A stretch of 60,100 nucleotides of DNA from Nonomuraea basaltis (GCF_005893125.1 NZ_VCJS01000066.1:1-60100); one strand, 5' to 3'. Shown: positions 34,013-42,558, counted from the stretch's first letter. Notes: a model not told the origin generated them from the letters alone. Numbers and translations are program-made.

Positions 34013-34237
34013 TCAGCCCGGTCCGAAGGTGATCAGGTAGGCGAGGACCAGAACGGAGAGGATCACGAGCAGGACGCTCGTGCCGCTGATCACCATGATG
34101 ACGTGCGTTCGCCGGGCCATCCCACGGATCGCCGCGACGACCAGCGCGATCAGAACCGCCAGGATGAAGAGGGTCAGGTTCCCGGTGTCGGTCGAATTCG
34201 GCATTGCCACCAAGAGGTGCAGGGCTGGATTCGTCAT
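34013..34237 (-). CDS. Small two-helix membrane protein
   Basis: 74 residues: MTNPALHLLVAMPN, a helix (LTLFILAVLIALVVAAI), a short basic loop RGMARRTH, and a second helix (VISGTSVLLVILSVLVLAYL). ATG 34237 follows AGGGA. Unknown function; no family recognised. Base composition falls just upstream of it. Confidence 0.6.
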   Translation of the reverse strand: MTNPALHLLVAMPNSTDTGNLTLFILAVLIALVVAAIRGMARRTHVIMVISGTSVLLVILSVLVLAYLITFGPG

Positions 34238-34786
34238 AAGCAATTCCCTAATGCGAAGAGACGCTCTGCCGAAAACCCCGCTTGTGCCGGCACCGCACCG
34301 ACGATGACCCCGCCATGAGGTGCCTGCACTTTCCAGCCGGACGGAGTTTCCGTTTATATCCGGTCACCTCATTGTGCGATCGCACGACACTCCGGACAAG
34401 CACCGATTCTCTATGCCGACTATTTCATGTGAAAATACAGCTTGAATGCATTGTCAATGCCCTTTACTGAAGCCCGCCGAAGTTCAGAAACCCGGACCAG
34501 AAAATCCAGATCTGGAGATCCAGATTCCGCCTCGCGACGAATCGGCGTCGGCCACCACGGCATGGGTCCTGAAGGACCATCGATCCTGCTGAACTTCAGC
34601 CGGGTCCACTGAACCCGGGCACACGGGTCCGGGAGGTTGAAACGCGTCCCCACCTGCCCGCTCCCCAGGTGGATCGGAGGCGCCCGCGGGAGGCTCGGAG
34701 AGGTGAATGACGGCGCTCCCTCGACGCGGATATCCGGGCGATGTTAACTGAAGATCTGAAGTACAGGTCTGGAGGCGTGAACAGAT
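34238..34786. other. Long intergenic region before the HTH-glycosyltransferase cassette
   Basis: About 550 bases with no convincing gene on either strand and a somewhat lower GC content than its surroundings. It holds a perfect 12-base palindrome GTGCGATCGCAC at 34374-34385, a repeat cluster around 34502-34528 with ATCCAGAT twice and the palindrome CCAGATCTGG, and an A/T-richer stretch near 34410-34470. The promoter of the first cassette must lie in the last part; I cannot identify -10/-35 boxes with confidence. Confidence 0.6.
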
Positions 34787-35881
34787 GTGGACGATCCCCA
34801 GGCACTGGCGCGCCGGCTGCGTGAGCTGCGCGAGCGCCACTGGCCGGACATGCGGATCACCCAGAAGCAGTTGCACAGGGCCATGGGGATCAGCGTCTCA
34901 CTGATCTCATCCTGGGAAGCGACGCGCCAGCTCACGATCCCACCCGCGCACAGACTCGACATGTACGCGGCCTTTTTCGCCACCGAACGGTCGATCGCCG
35001 ACAACAGGGAGCGCCTGCTCCCGCTGTCCGAGCTGACCCCGGATGAGCGTCGGCGATATCGCACGCTACTGGACGAGCTGACCCGGCTGCGCATGGCGGT
35101 GTTACGCTCTCAGCCCGCCGGCCCCAGCGCGCAAGCACGCCAGCCCCAGGACGCCGCATCCGAGGATCCCTGGCATTTCCCCGACGGCCGGCCGATCACG
35201 ATCATCTGCTCCGAGGTCCCCGAAGATCACCTGGACCGGATTCCATACGCCTCCCCTGATGTACTCGACTACATCGAGCTCTACAAGTACTCCGACCTGG
35301 ACTCGCTGTTCGACCTGCACGGGCACCTCCGCGAAGCGAACCCGGGCAGCCGGGTCAACCTGTGCGCCGCAGGAGATTTGCGCAGAGACGACCTGTCGAC
35401 CCATCTCGTGCTGCTTGGCGGGGTGGACTACAACAAGATCACCGTTTCCATGCTCCGGAGAATCGAGCTGCCGGTGCGCCAAGTGGCCGACTGGGACGGC
35501 GAGAATGGGGCCTATTTCGAAGTCGACGAGAGTGGCCGCGCGCGCAGATACTACCCTGCCACCAGGGAATCCGACGGTAAGCTGGAATTAGTCGAGGACA
35601 TCGGCTTCTTCTATCGCGGCATCAATCCCTTCAACGTCAAGAGCACCCTGACCATCTGCAACGGAATGTACGCCAGAGGAGTGCACGGAGTGGTCCGGGC
35701 GCTGACCGACGAGCTCTTTCGCGACAGGAACAGGGCGTACCTGCGCGAGCGATTCGGCACCGCCACGCCGTACAGCATCCTCACCCGCGTCAGCATGGAA
35801 GGCAGGATGGCTCTCACACCCGACTGGACTCTCGACTCCTACCGACTTCACGAATGGCCGGAGCCCATTGATGGTGGCTGA
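34787..35881 (+). CDS. HTH protein with novel C-terminal domain, cassette copy 1
   Basis: 364 residues. An N-terminal XRE-type helix-turn-helix (QLHRAMGISVSLISSWEATR, about 25-50) is followed by a helical linker, then from DPWHFPDGRPITIICSEVPE a C-terminal domain of about 220 residues that I do not recognise. Its signatures are ELYKYSDLDSLFDLHGHLRE, HLVLLGGVDYN, an aromatic FFYRGINPFN and LTICNGMYARGVHGVVRALT. The alternation of strands and helices suggests a Rossmann-like ligand-binding fold (inference). GTG 34787; GGAGG lies about 11 bases upstream. Its end overlaps the glycosyltransferase gene by 11 bases. A close paralogue is at 38015. Confidence 0.8.
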   Translation: MDDPQALARRLRELRERHWPDMRITQKQLHRAMGISVSLISSWEATRQLTIPPAHRLDMYAAFFATERSIADNRERLLPLSELTPDERRRYRTLLDELTRLRMAVLRSQPAGPSAQARQPQDAASEDPWHFPDGRPITIICSEVPEDHLDRIPYASPDVLDYIELYKYSDLDSLFDLHGHLREANPGSRVNLCAAGDLRRDDLSTHLVLLGGVDYNKITVSMLRRIELPVRQVADWDGENGAYFEVDESGRARRYYPATRESDGKLELVEDIGFFYRGINPFNVKSTLTICNGMYARGVHGVVRALTDELFRDRNRAYLRERFGTATPYSILTRVSMEGRMALTPDWTLDSYRLHEWPEPIDGG

Positions 35882-37043
35882 AACAGGCGTGATCACGACA
35901 GAGCATCATCACGGTTCGCACCAGCACCTCATCGCCGCGTTCCCTTGGCGATCCGTTCCGGACGCGGTCGAATCCGTGGATGCCATTGTCGTGCCCACGA
36001 TCCACCATCCGCGCAGGCTAGCGCAGGCCGCGCGCCTGGCGTCGGCGCTGGGTTGCGTGCTCGTCACCTTGCACAGTCACCAGTGGAGCAGCGCGCGGGT
36101 CGCGGCCAGGTTGATGCCGCCAGACGTGCGCTTCGTCGCGATCGACATCGACGACGTGCGCCGGCTCAACCTTCCGGATTTCTCAACGACGGCTCTGCTG
36201 CGAGCCACACGGTTCGCGCGCACAGCCGACCTGAGCGCGAAACGCAACACGGGTCTGATTCTGGCCCGGCTGATGGGCTGGGGACGCATCGTCTTCCTGG
36301 ACGACGACATCGCGGTCGGCAGCCACGAGGATGTCGGACGCACCGCCGCTCTTCTCAACGCCTATGACGCGGTGGGCATGCACATCGGCGGCTTCCCGGA
36401 CAACTCGGTCGTGTGCCACGCGCACAAGAGGACGGGAGGACAGCAGGATTCGTTCGTGGGAGGGGGCGCCCTCGCCGTCGAGACCACCCGGAATCCTTCG
36501 TTCTTCCCCAACGTCTACAACGATGACTGGTTCTACCTGCTGGACGAGACCTCGCTGCGCCGGCTCGCGGTGACGGGGACGGTGCGGCAACGCGAGTACG
36601 ATCCTTTCGACCGCCCTGCTCGCGCACGGGATCAGGAGTTCGGCGACGTGCTGGCGGAAGGCGTCTACTGGATCCTCGACGGCGCAGGGGGTGGCCCGAT
36701 CAAGGAGACCGTGACCGACCCGCAGCACTGGGCCGGTTTCTTACGCAAACGCCGGATCTTCATCGAGGACGTCCTATGCCGGGTCAGGCGGTTACCGGCA
36801 GCTCAGCGGCCCGTTGCCAGGGCCATGGAGGCATCCCTGCTGGCCGCTCTCGGGCGACTGGCCACGATAGAACCATCATTGTGCGTCGACTACATCAACG
36901 CCTGGGTGGAAGACCGCCGCAGATGGGCCGATCACTTGGTCACGATTCCGCAGCTCTTCGATACAGCCGCATCGGTGAAATGGCTGGCCAAGGGCAGCAC
37001 ACCGCCGTTGCGCTGGCAATGCTCGGTTAGGAGCAACGCTTGA
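35871..37043 (+). CDS. GT-A-like glycosyltransferase, cassette copy 1
   Basis: 390 residues. After an N-terminal motif TEHHHGSHQHL, a nucleotide-sugar-binding-like core starts DAIVVPTIHHPRRLAQAARL, with VLVTLHSHQWSSARV, KRNTGLILARLMGWGRIVFLDDD (the DDD is the expected DxD metal motif), GMHIGGFPDNSVVCHAH, GGGALAVETTRNPSFFPNVY and DWFYLLDE. This fits a GT2-like family, but sugar donor and acceptor are unknown. No signal peptide or membrane helix, so cytoplasmic. ATG 35871 lies inside the HTH gene end, and GNAT overlaps its stop: the three genes are one operon. Confidence 0.75.
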   Translation: MVAETGVITTEHHHGSHQHLIAAFPWRSVPDAVESVDAIVVPTIHHPRRLAQAARLASALGCVLVTLHSHQWSSARVAARLMPPDVRFVAIDIDDVRRLNLPDFSTTALLRATRFARTADLSAKRNTGLILARLMGWGRIVFLDDDIAVGSHEDVGRTAALLNAYDAVGMHIGGFPDNSVVCHAHKRTGGQQDSFVGGGALAVETTRNPSFFPNVYNDDWFYLLDETSLRRLAVTGTVRQREYDPFDRPARARDQEFGDVLAEGVYWILDGAGGGPIKETVTDPQHWAGFLRKRRIFIEDVLCRVRRLPAAQRPVARAMEASLLAALGRLATIEPSLCVDYINAWVEDRRRWADHLVTIPQLFDTAASVKWLAKGSTPPLRWQCSVRSNA

Positions 37044-37606
37044 CTCGCGAAAGCGCCGACGGGACTCTGTCGCACGTGAACGGATGCGACATCCGCCCAG
37101 CGGCTCCTGAGGATCTCCCGGCCCTCGTCCGGTCACTCGGGCAGGAGGAGTATTTCACCGTGAGCCTGAAGCGGCAGGACGCCGGGCACGGGTTCCTGCT
37201 CGTCGCCTGGCAGCGGGGCGTCGCGGTGGGGGATGTCTACGTCTGGCTGGCTCCGGCCGAGGAGCCGGAGCTGCGCACGCACCTGCGGGGTGTCGCGTTG
37301 ATCACGCATCTCGAGGTCGTTCCTAGGCTACGGAACCTCGGAATCGGAACGAAGCTCCTGCGGGCGGCCGAAGACAGTCTCTACGCGGCCGGGCGCAAGC
37401 GGGTCGCCCTCGGGGTGAGGCTGGACAACGATGACGCGCAGCGGCTGTACAAGCGTCAGGGCTACGAGGAGTGGCCCCATGGGGAGGTGGCCACGACGGC
37501 GGTCGTGTATCACGCGGACGGCAGTCGCGAAGTCCTCCCGGAAGTATGCCGGATCATGGTCAGGCGCCTCGAGGAGGACCGCCCGGGACGATGGGGCACG
37601 TCGTGA
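37040..37606 (+). CDS. GNAT family N-acetyltransferase, cassette copy 1 (intact)
   Basis: 188 residues. Acetyl-CoA motif A is HLEVVPRLRNLGIGTKLLRAAE, followed by RVALGVRLDNDDAQRLYKRQGY and a C-terminal extension VCRIMVRRLEEDRPG. TTG 37040 overlaps the previous stop (TTGA), with AGGAG at 37028-37032; GTG 37076 is another possible start. The substrate may be the product of the glycosyltransferase or an amino group on the same molecule (inference). Confidence 0.85.
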   Translation: MTRESADGTLSHVNGCDIRPAAPEDLPALVRSLGQEEYFTVSLKRQDAGHGFLLVAWQRGVAVGDVYVWLAPAEEPELRTHLRGVALITHLEVVPRLRNLGIGTKLLRAAEDSLYAAGRKRVALGVRLDNDDAQRLYKRQGYEEWPHGEVATTAVVYHADGSREVLPEVCRIMVRRLEEDRPGRWGTS

Positions 37607-37615
37607 GGGTTCCCC

Positions 37616-37775
37616 TCACATTCCGTCGTGATCGGCGTGCTGGGGCCACTCGTGTGGCAGGAAGGCATCGCGCGTCCAGTCGGCGGTGACGATGTCGGCG
37701 CCCGCCGACCTCACCCGGATGAGGGTGCCGTACGACTCGATGTCGCCGAACCGTGACCGGAGATGGGCGGCGCTC
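37616..37775 (-). pseudogene. Inverted relic of the HTH protein C terminus
   Basis: On the minus strand the frame ending at TGA 37616 reads SAAHLRSRFGDIESYGTLIR, then ADWTRDAFLPHEWPQ before the stop. This matches the last about 45 residues of both intact HTH proteins (copy 2: RNAAFVRARFGDAKAYSILT, PDWTADAFRLNEWPE). No start or N-terminal part is present. It abuts the glycosyltransferase relic on the plus strand. Confidence 0.8.
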
Positions 37776-38010
37776 TCGACGCCGTCATCGGCCCGACCAG
37801 TCGGCGTCCGCGCTGGCTGGAGCACTCGACCCGGCTCGCGGGCGCGCCCGGCTGTCACCTGGTGTCGCCGCTGGCGCAGCACTCGGAAGGCCGCCAGGCG
37901 TCCGGTACATCGCAATCGACATCGACGACATGGACCAGCTGCCGGATTTCCAGACCTCGGCCATGCTGAAGAAGAGGCCCTTCATGCGCATGACCGACGA
38001 CGTTGGGATG
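37763..38010 (+). pseudogene. Relic of a third glycosyltransferase gene, frameshifted and truncated
   Basis: The plus strand first reads LDAVIGPTSRRPRWLEHSTR, which aligns with VDAIVVPTIRHPRWLEHAIN of copy 2. After a frame change near 37880-37900 it reads VRYIAIDIDDMDQLPDFQTS and AMLKKRPF, matching VRYVMIDIGEVDRLNLPYFA and ALLKGTLF. It stops where HTH copy 2 begins at 38015. The DxD region and everything after it are missing. Confidence 0.8.
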
Positions 38011-38014
38011 AGCC

Positions 38015-39115
38015 GTGAACGAATACGCGCTGGCACGCCGGCTGCGCGAGCTCCGCAATGGCCGATGGCCTGACGTGCGGGTCACTCAGGCCCAGCTCCG
38101 TGACGCCGTGGAGGTGAGCGTCCCGCTGATCTCGTCCTGGGAGTCGACCCGCGGCCCCAAGATCCCGCCGCTGGCCAGGCTCGAGAAGTACGCGGCGTTC
38201 TTCGCGACCAAACGGTCGATCGCCAACGGCGAGGCCCGGGTTCTCCCGTTGTCGGAGCTGACCGCGGAAGAGCACGACCAATACCGCATGCTGCTGGACG
38301 AACTGAGCCGGCTGCGCAAGGCGGCATTACGCTCTCAGAGCGGCGCCGAGATCTCCGGGGGAGAGGCCGTGGCGCGCCGTGAGGCATTCCTCGATGACCC
38401 CTGGCACTTCGACGACCGCAAGCCGATCACGATCATCTGCTCGCAGGCGCCGGAAGATTACCGCGCGAAGATCCCGCACCCGAGCCCGGAGTCCGGCGAC
38501 TACGTCGATCTGTACAAGTATTCGGACCTCGACTCCCTGTTCGAGTTGCACGGGCATCTGCGCGCCGTGAACCCCCACAGCCTGGTCACCTTGACCGCCG
38601 CCGAGGACATCGAATCGGACGACCTCACCACGCATGTGGTGCTGCTCGGCGGGGTGGACTACAACGAGATCACCAGGGCCATGCTGGAAGAGATCGAGAT
38701 GCCCGTACGGCAGGTGGCCGACTGGGCCGGGGAAAAGGGGCCGTACTTCGAGGTCGACCAGGGCGACGGCCCGCCGCGCAGGCACTACACCGTCACCCAG
38801 AAGTCCGGCGACAGCCGGCACTTGCTGGAGGACGTCGCGTTCTTCTACCGCGGCGAGAATCCCTACAACATCAAGCGCACACTGACCATCTGCAATGGCA
38901 TGTACGCCAGGGGCGTCTACGGTGCCGTGCGAGCGCTGACCGACGAGCGGTTCCGCCACAGGAACGCCGCGTTCGTGCGTGCGCGTTTCGGCGACGCGAA
39001 GGCGTACAGCATCCTCACGCGCGTCAGGATCAGGGGCGGCGTCGTCGTCACGCCCGATTGGACCGCGGACGCGTTCCGGCTGAACGAGTGGCCGGAGCCC
39101 GCCGATGCGTCCTGA
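38015..39115 (+). CDS. HTH protein with novel C-terminal domain, cassette copy 2
   Basis: 366 residues, a close paralogue of 34787-35881 over its whole length. The HTH includes QLRDAVEVSVPLISSWESTR. The C-terminal domain conserves PITIICSQAPEDY, DLYKYSDLDSLFELHGHLRA, VVLLGGVDYNEIT, VRQVADW, FFYRGENPYN and LTICNGMYARGVYGAVRALT. Identical blocks in both copies (YKYSDLDSLF, LLGGVDYN, CNGMYARGV) point to the functional site. GTG 38015 falls directly after the relic region; ends by overlapping the glycosyltransferase by 11 bases, as in copy 1. Confidence 0.8.
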   Translation: MNEYALARRLRELRNGRWPDVRVTQAQLRDAVEVSVPLISSWESTRGPKIPPLARLEKYAAFFATKRSIANGEARVLPLSELTAEEHDQYRMLLDELSRLRKAALRSQSGAEISGGEAVARREAFLDDPWHFDDRKPITIICSQAPEDYRAKIPHPSPESGDYVDLYKYSDLDSLFELHGHLRAVNPHSLVTLTAAEDIESDDLTTHVVLLGGVDYNEITRAMLEEIEMPVRQVADWAGEKGPYFEVDQGDGPPRRHYTVTQKSGDSRHLLEDVAFFYRGENPYNIKRTLTICNGMYARGVYGAVRALTDERFRHRNAAFVRARFGDAKAYSILTRVRIRGGVVVTPDWTADAFRLNEWPEPADAS

Positions 39116-40262
39116 GACGGGACCGCCTGCCCAGACCGAGCACCACCACGGCTCCCACCGTCACCTGGCCGTCGAGACCCGGCTCGAACCGGCGCGCTCC
39201 GCGAGGGTCGACGCGATCGTGGTGCCCACCATCCGCCATCCGCGCTGGCTCGAGCACGCGATCAACCTGGCCACCGACCTGGACTGCCCCCTCGTGACCC
39301 TGCACAGCGGCAATTGGAGCGGCGCCGCGCTCGCGAGCGCGGCGATGCCGGCCGAGGTGCGCTACGTCATGATCGACATCGGCGAGGTGGACCGGCTGAA
39401 CCTGCCGTACTTCGCGACCACGGCCCTGCTGAAGGGCACCCTGTTCGAGCGCGGGACGGACCTCGCGCCCAAACGGAACCTCGGCCTGCTGCTGGCCCGC
39501 CTGATGAACTGGCGGCGCATCGTGTTCCTGGACGACGATATTGAGGTCAGCGGGCACGAGGAGGTCAGGCGGGCCGCGTCGCTGCTGGACATCTATGACA
39601 TGGTGGGCATGCGGATCGGCGGGTTCCCCGACAACTCGGTGGTCTGCCATGCCCACCGGGCGACCGGCGGAGCCCAGGACTCGTTCATCGGGGGTGGCGC
39701 CCTGGCGGTCGAGACCACGCGCAATCCCTCCTTCTTCCCCAACATCTACAACGAGGACTGGTTCTACCTGCTGGACGACAAGTCGCTGCGCATGCTCGCG
39801 GTGACGGGCGAGGTGCGGCAGCGGTCGTACAACCCTTACGACCGGCCCGTCCGGGCGCGCGACCAGGAGTTCGGCGACGTGCTCGCCGAAGGCGTCTACT
39901 GGCTTCTCGACGACGGGCAGTCCACGGACTGGCAGTCCGCCGCACACGCCGACTACTGGATCGGTTTCCTCGACAAACGCAGGGCCTTCATCGAGGAAGT
40001 GCTCCGCAACGTACGTGGCCTGCCGGCCGACTCCGAACTGGATCGCCACGCCATGAAGGCATCCCTGGTGGCCGCCCTCGGCCGGCTCCACCGCATCGAG
40101 CCCGAGTTCTGCGTCGCCTACATCAAGGCCTGGGCGGAAGATCGCGAGGCGTGGCGCAGGCACCTCGACAAGATCCGGAGGGGCGGATCCGACGTATCCC
40201 AGGCAGTGAAACGCCTGGTTAAGACTGGCGCGAACCAGCTCAATTGGAAATCCCTGCTGTAA
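39105..40262 (+). CDS. GT-A-like glycosyltransferase, cassette copy 2
   Basis: 385 residues, paralogue of copy 1. It conserves the N-terminal TEHHHGSHRHL, AIVVPTIRHPRWLEHAINLA, VTLHSGNWSG, KRNLGLLLARLMNWRRIVFL followed by the DDD motif, GFPDNSVVCHAHRATGGAQD, GGGALAVETTRNPSFFPNIY and DWFYLLDD. The C-terminal helical part (KRRAFIEEVLRNVRGL) is also shared. ATG 39105. The paired conservation of HTH and glycosyltransferase suggests they act together. Confidence 0.75.
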   Translation: MRPETGPPAQTEHHHGSHRHLAVETRLEPARSARVDAIVVPTIRHPRWLEHAINLATDLDCPLVTLHSGNWSGAALASAAMPAEVRYVMIDIGEVDRLNLPYFATTALLKGTLFERGTDLAPKRNLGLLLARLMNWRRIVFLDDDIEVSGHEEVRRAASLLDIYDMVGMRIGGFPDNSVVCHAHRATGGAQDSFIGGGALAVETTRNPSFFPNIYNEDWFYLLDDKSLRMLAVTGEVRQRSYNPYDRPVRARDQEFGDVLAEGVYWLLDDGQSTDWQSAAHADYWIGFLDKRRAFIEEVLRNVRGLPADSELDRHAMKASLVAALGRLHRIEPEFCVAYIKAWAEDREAWRRHLDKIRRGGSDVSQAVKRLVKTGANQLNWKSLL

Positions 40263-40298
40263 ATTGCCCAGGGATTCACGAAAGACCCATACGGGAAC

Positions 40299-40807
40299 TT
40301 GTTGTGCGTGGGGCGCTCAGAAATCCGCCAAGCCGGCCATGCGGACCTGCCGGCCATCGTCGGCGCTCTCGGCCAGGAGGAATACTTCATCGACCGCCTG
40401 TCCCGTCAGGCGAACGGACACGGCCTCCTCCTGGTGGCATGGAAGAGCGGGCAAGCGGTAGGGGACGTCTATCTCTGGCTGGCCCCGGCCGAAGAGCCCG
40501 AGCTGCGGGCCCTCCTCCCGGACGTCCCCCTGCTCACCACCTGGAAGTCGTCCGGGAACGCCGCAACGAAGGCATCGGCACCCAGTTGCTGCGGGCGGCC
40601 GAGCAGCGGCTGCACACCAAGGGCCACCGGCGGGTCGCCCTGGGCGTGAACCTGGACAACCACGCGGCGCAACGCCTCTACAGCCGCCTCGGCTACACCG
40701 AATGGCCCCATGGAAAGCTGGCGACGACCGAGACCGTCTATCACCCCGGCGGCAGGCGCGAATTACGCCCGGAGGTCTGCCTCGTCATGGTCAGGCACCT
40801 CGGCTAG
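40299..40807 (+). pseudogene. GNAT acetyltransferase, cassette copy 2, one-base frameshift
   Basis: The first part reads SEIRQAGHADLPAIVGALGQ through EEPELRALLPDVPLL in one frame. From about 40537 the match continues in a different frame: HLEVVRERRNEGIGTQLLRA and LYSRLGYTEWPHGKLA, ending VCLVMVRHLG. Compared with copy 1 (ALITHLEVV), the DNA has ACCACCTGG where ACCCACCTGG would keep the frame, so one C is missing. The break falls just before acetyl-CoA motif A, so both products would be inactive. TTG 40299 or 40302 would be the start. A sequencing error is possible. Confidence 0.8.
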
Positions 40808-42558
40808 CGGCGCTGGGTGGCCCAGCGGCGGATCATGTCGATGCGCTCCTGGATCTGCTCGGCCGTGGCCTGGGCGATCGGCGGGCCGCCGCAGGCGCGC
40901 CGCAGCTCCGCGTGGATGACGCCGTGCGGCTGCCCCGTGCGGTGGTTCCAGGCGCCCACCAGGCCGTTCAGCTCCCGCCTCAGCTCCGCGATCTGCTCGT
41001 GCGGGGCCAGGGTCTCGCGCGCCGGCTCGGTCGGCTGCTGCTTGCGCTTGGCGGCCTGCTGGTCCGACTGCCGCTTGCGGAGCAGGGTCGCCACCTGATC
41101 GGGCTCCAGCAGGCCCGGCAGGCCGATGAAGTCTTCCTCCTCGGCGGAGCCGATCTCCGCCCCCGTGCCGAACTCGCCGCCGTCGAACAGCACCCGGTCG
41201 AACGTGGCCGACGTCTCCATCGTCTCGAACGGGAGCTCGTCGCCGAGGACGTCGGGATTGTCCTTCTGGCGGTTGGCCTGCTCCAGCAGGCTGTCGTCGA
41301 GGCCGTCCTCCGGAGGCTTCTTGTTGAGCACATGGTCGCGCTCCACCTCCATCTCGTTGGCCAGGCCCATGAGCGTGGGGACCGAGGGGAGGAAGACCGA
41401 GGCCATCTCGCCGCGCTTGCGGGCCCGGACGAAGCGGCCCACCGCCTGGGCGAAGAAGAGCGGGGTCGAGGTCGAGGTGGCGTAGACGCCCACGCACAGG
41501 CGGGGGATGTCGACGCCCTCCGAGACCATGCGCACGGCGACCAGCCAGCGATCCTCCGAGGCGCCGAACTGCTTGATCTTCTTCGAGGCGCCGGGGTCGT
41601 CGGAGAGGACCACGGTGGCGCCCTCACCGGTGATGTTGCGCAGGTGGCGGGCGTAGGCCCGGGCGGTCTCGTGGTCGGTGGCGATGACCAGGCCGCCCGC
41701 GTCGGGAACGCCGCGGCGCACCTCGGTGAGGCGGCGGTCGGCGGCCTGCATGACCTGGCGGATCCAGTCGCCCTTGGGGTCGAGCGCGGCCCGCCACGCC
41801 TGCGAGAGCTGGTCCTTGGTGAGCGGGGTGCCGAGCGTGGCGGCGATCTCGTCGCCGGCGCGCGTGCGCCACTTCATCTCCCCGGAGTACGCCAGGAAGA
41901 TGACCGGCCGCACGACCCCGTCGTCGAGGGCGGGGCCGTAGCCGTAGGAGTAGTCGGCGACGCTGCGCTTGAAGCCCTCCGCGTCCTCCTCGTAGCCGAC
42001 GAACGGGATCGGGTTGTCGTCGGACCTGAACGGCGTCCCGGTGAGCTGGAGCCGCCGCGTGGCCGGCTCGAACGCCTCCAGCACGCCGTCGCCCCACGAC
42101 TTGGCGTCGCCCGCGTGGTGGATCTCGTCGAAGATGACCAGCGTCTTGCGGTGCTCGGTGCGCGCCCTGTGCAGGGCGGGGTGCATGGCGACCTGCGCGT
42201 ACGTCACCGCGACCCCGGTGTAGTCACGCGACGTCGTGCCCTGGCTGTTCTTGAACTCGGGGTCGATGCCGATGCCGACCCGCGCGGCGGCGTCGGCCCA
42301 CTGGCGCTTGAGGTGCTCGGTGGGCGTCACGATGGTGATCGCCCTGATCACCCCGCGGGCGAGCAGCTCGCTGGCGACGCGCAGGGCGTAGGTCGTCTTG
42401 CCCGCGCCCGGCGTCGCCACGGTGAGGAAGTCACGCGGCTCGCGCCTGAAGTAGAGGTCGAGCGCCTCCTGCTGCCAGGCGCGCAGCTTGGGGGCGGTGC
42501 CCCACGCGGCACGGTCTGGATAGGAAGGCGAAAGGTGGGACGCGGCGAAGGTGCTCAC
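40804..42558 (-). CDS. DEAD/DEAH-box (SF2) helicase
   Basis: 584 residues. Motif I ATPGAGKTTYALRVA, motif Ia VTPTEHLKRQW, motif II FDEIHHAGD, motif III LTGTPFRSDD, motif IV-VI region GLVIATDHETARAYA, VAVRMVSEGVDIPRL and FFAQAVGRFVRARKRGE. The C-terminal 150 residues are charged and helical. GTG 42558 is used, with AGAGGTGAT upstream. Possibly a DNA-repair or stress helicase of the XPB/SSL2 type; specific role unknown. It converges on the frameshifted GNAT with a 4-base overlap. Confidence 0.92.
   Translation of the reverse strand: MSTFAASHLSPSYPDRAAWGTAPKLRAWQQEALDLYFRREPRDFLTVATPGAGKTTYALRVASELLARGVIRAITIVTPTEHLKRQWADAAARVGIGIDPEFKNSQGTTSRDYTGVAVTYAQVAMHPALHRARTEHRKTLVIFDEIHHAGDAKSWGDGVLEAFEPATRRLQLTGTPFRSDDNPIPFVGYEEDAEGFKRSVADYSYGYGPALDDGVVRPVIFLAYSGEMKWRTRAGDEIAATLGTPLTKDQLSQAWRAALDPKGDWIRQVMQAADRRLTEVRRGVPDAGGLVIATDHETARAYARHLRNITGEGATVVLSDDPGASKKIKQFGASEDRWLVAVRMVSEGVDIPRLCVGVYATSTSTPLFFAQAVGRFVRARKRGEMASVFLPSVPTLMGLANEMEVERDHVLNKKPPEDGLDDSLLEQANRQKDNPDVLGDELPFETMETSATFDRVLFDGGEFGTGAEIGSAEEEDFIGLPGLLEPDQVATLLRKRQSDQQAAKRKQQPTEPARETLAPHEQIAELRRELNGLVGAWNHRTGQPHGVIHAELRRACGGPPIAQATAEQIQERIDMIRRWATQRR

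Noticed and set aside
40804..42558. Helicase as a phage-defence gene joined to the cassette
   Set aside because: It is on the opposite strand, converges on the frameshifted GNAT, and looks like a widespread SF2 helicase; no nuclease or methylase partner is present.
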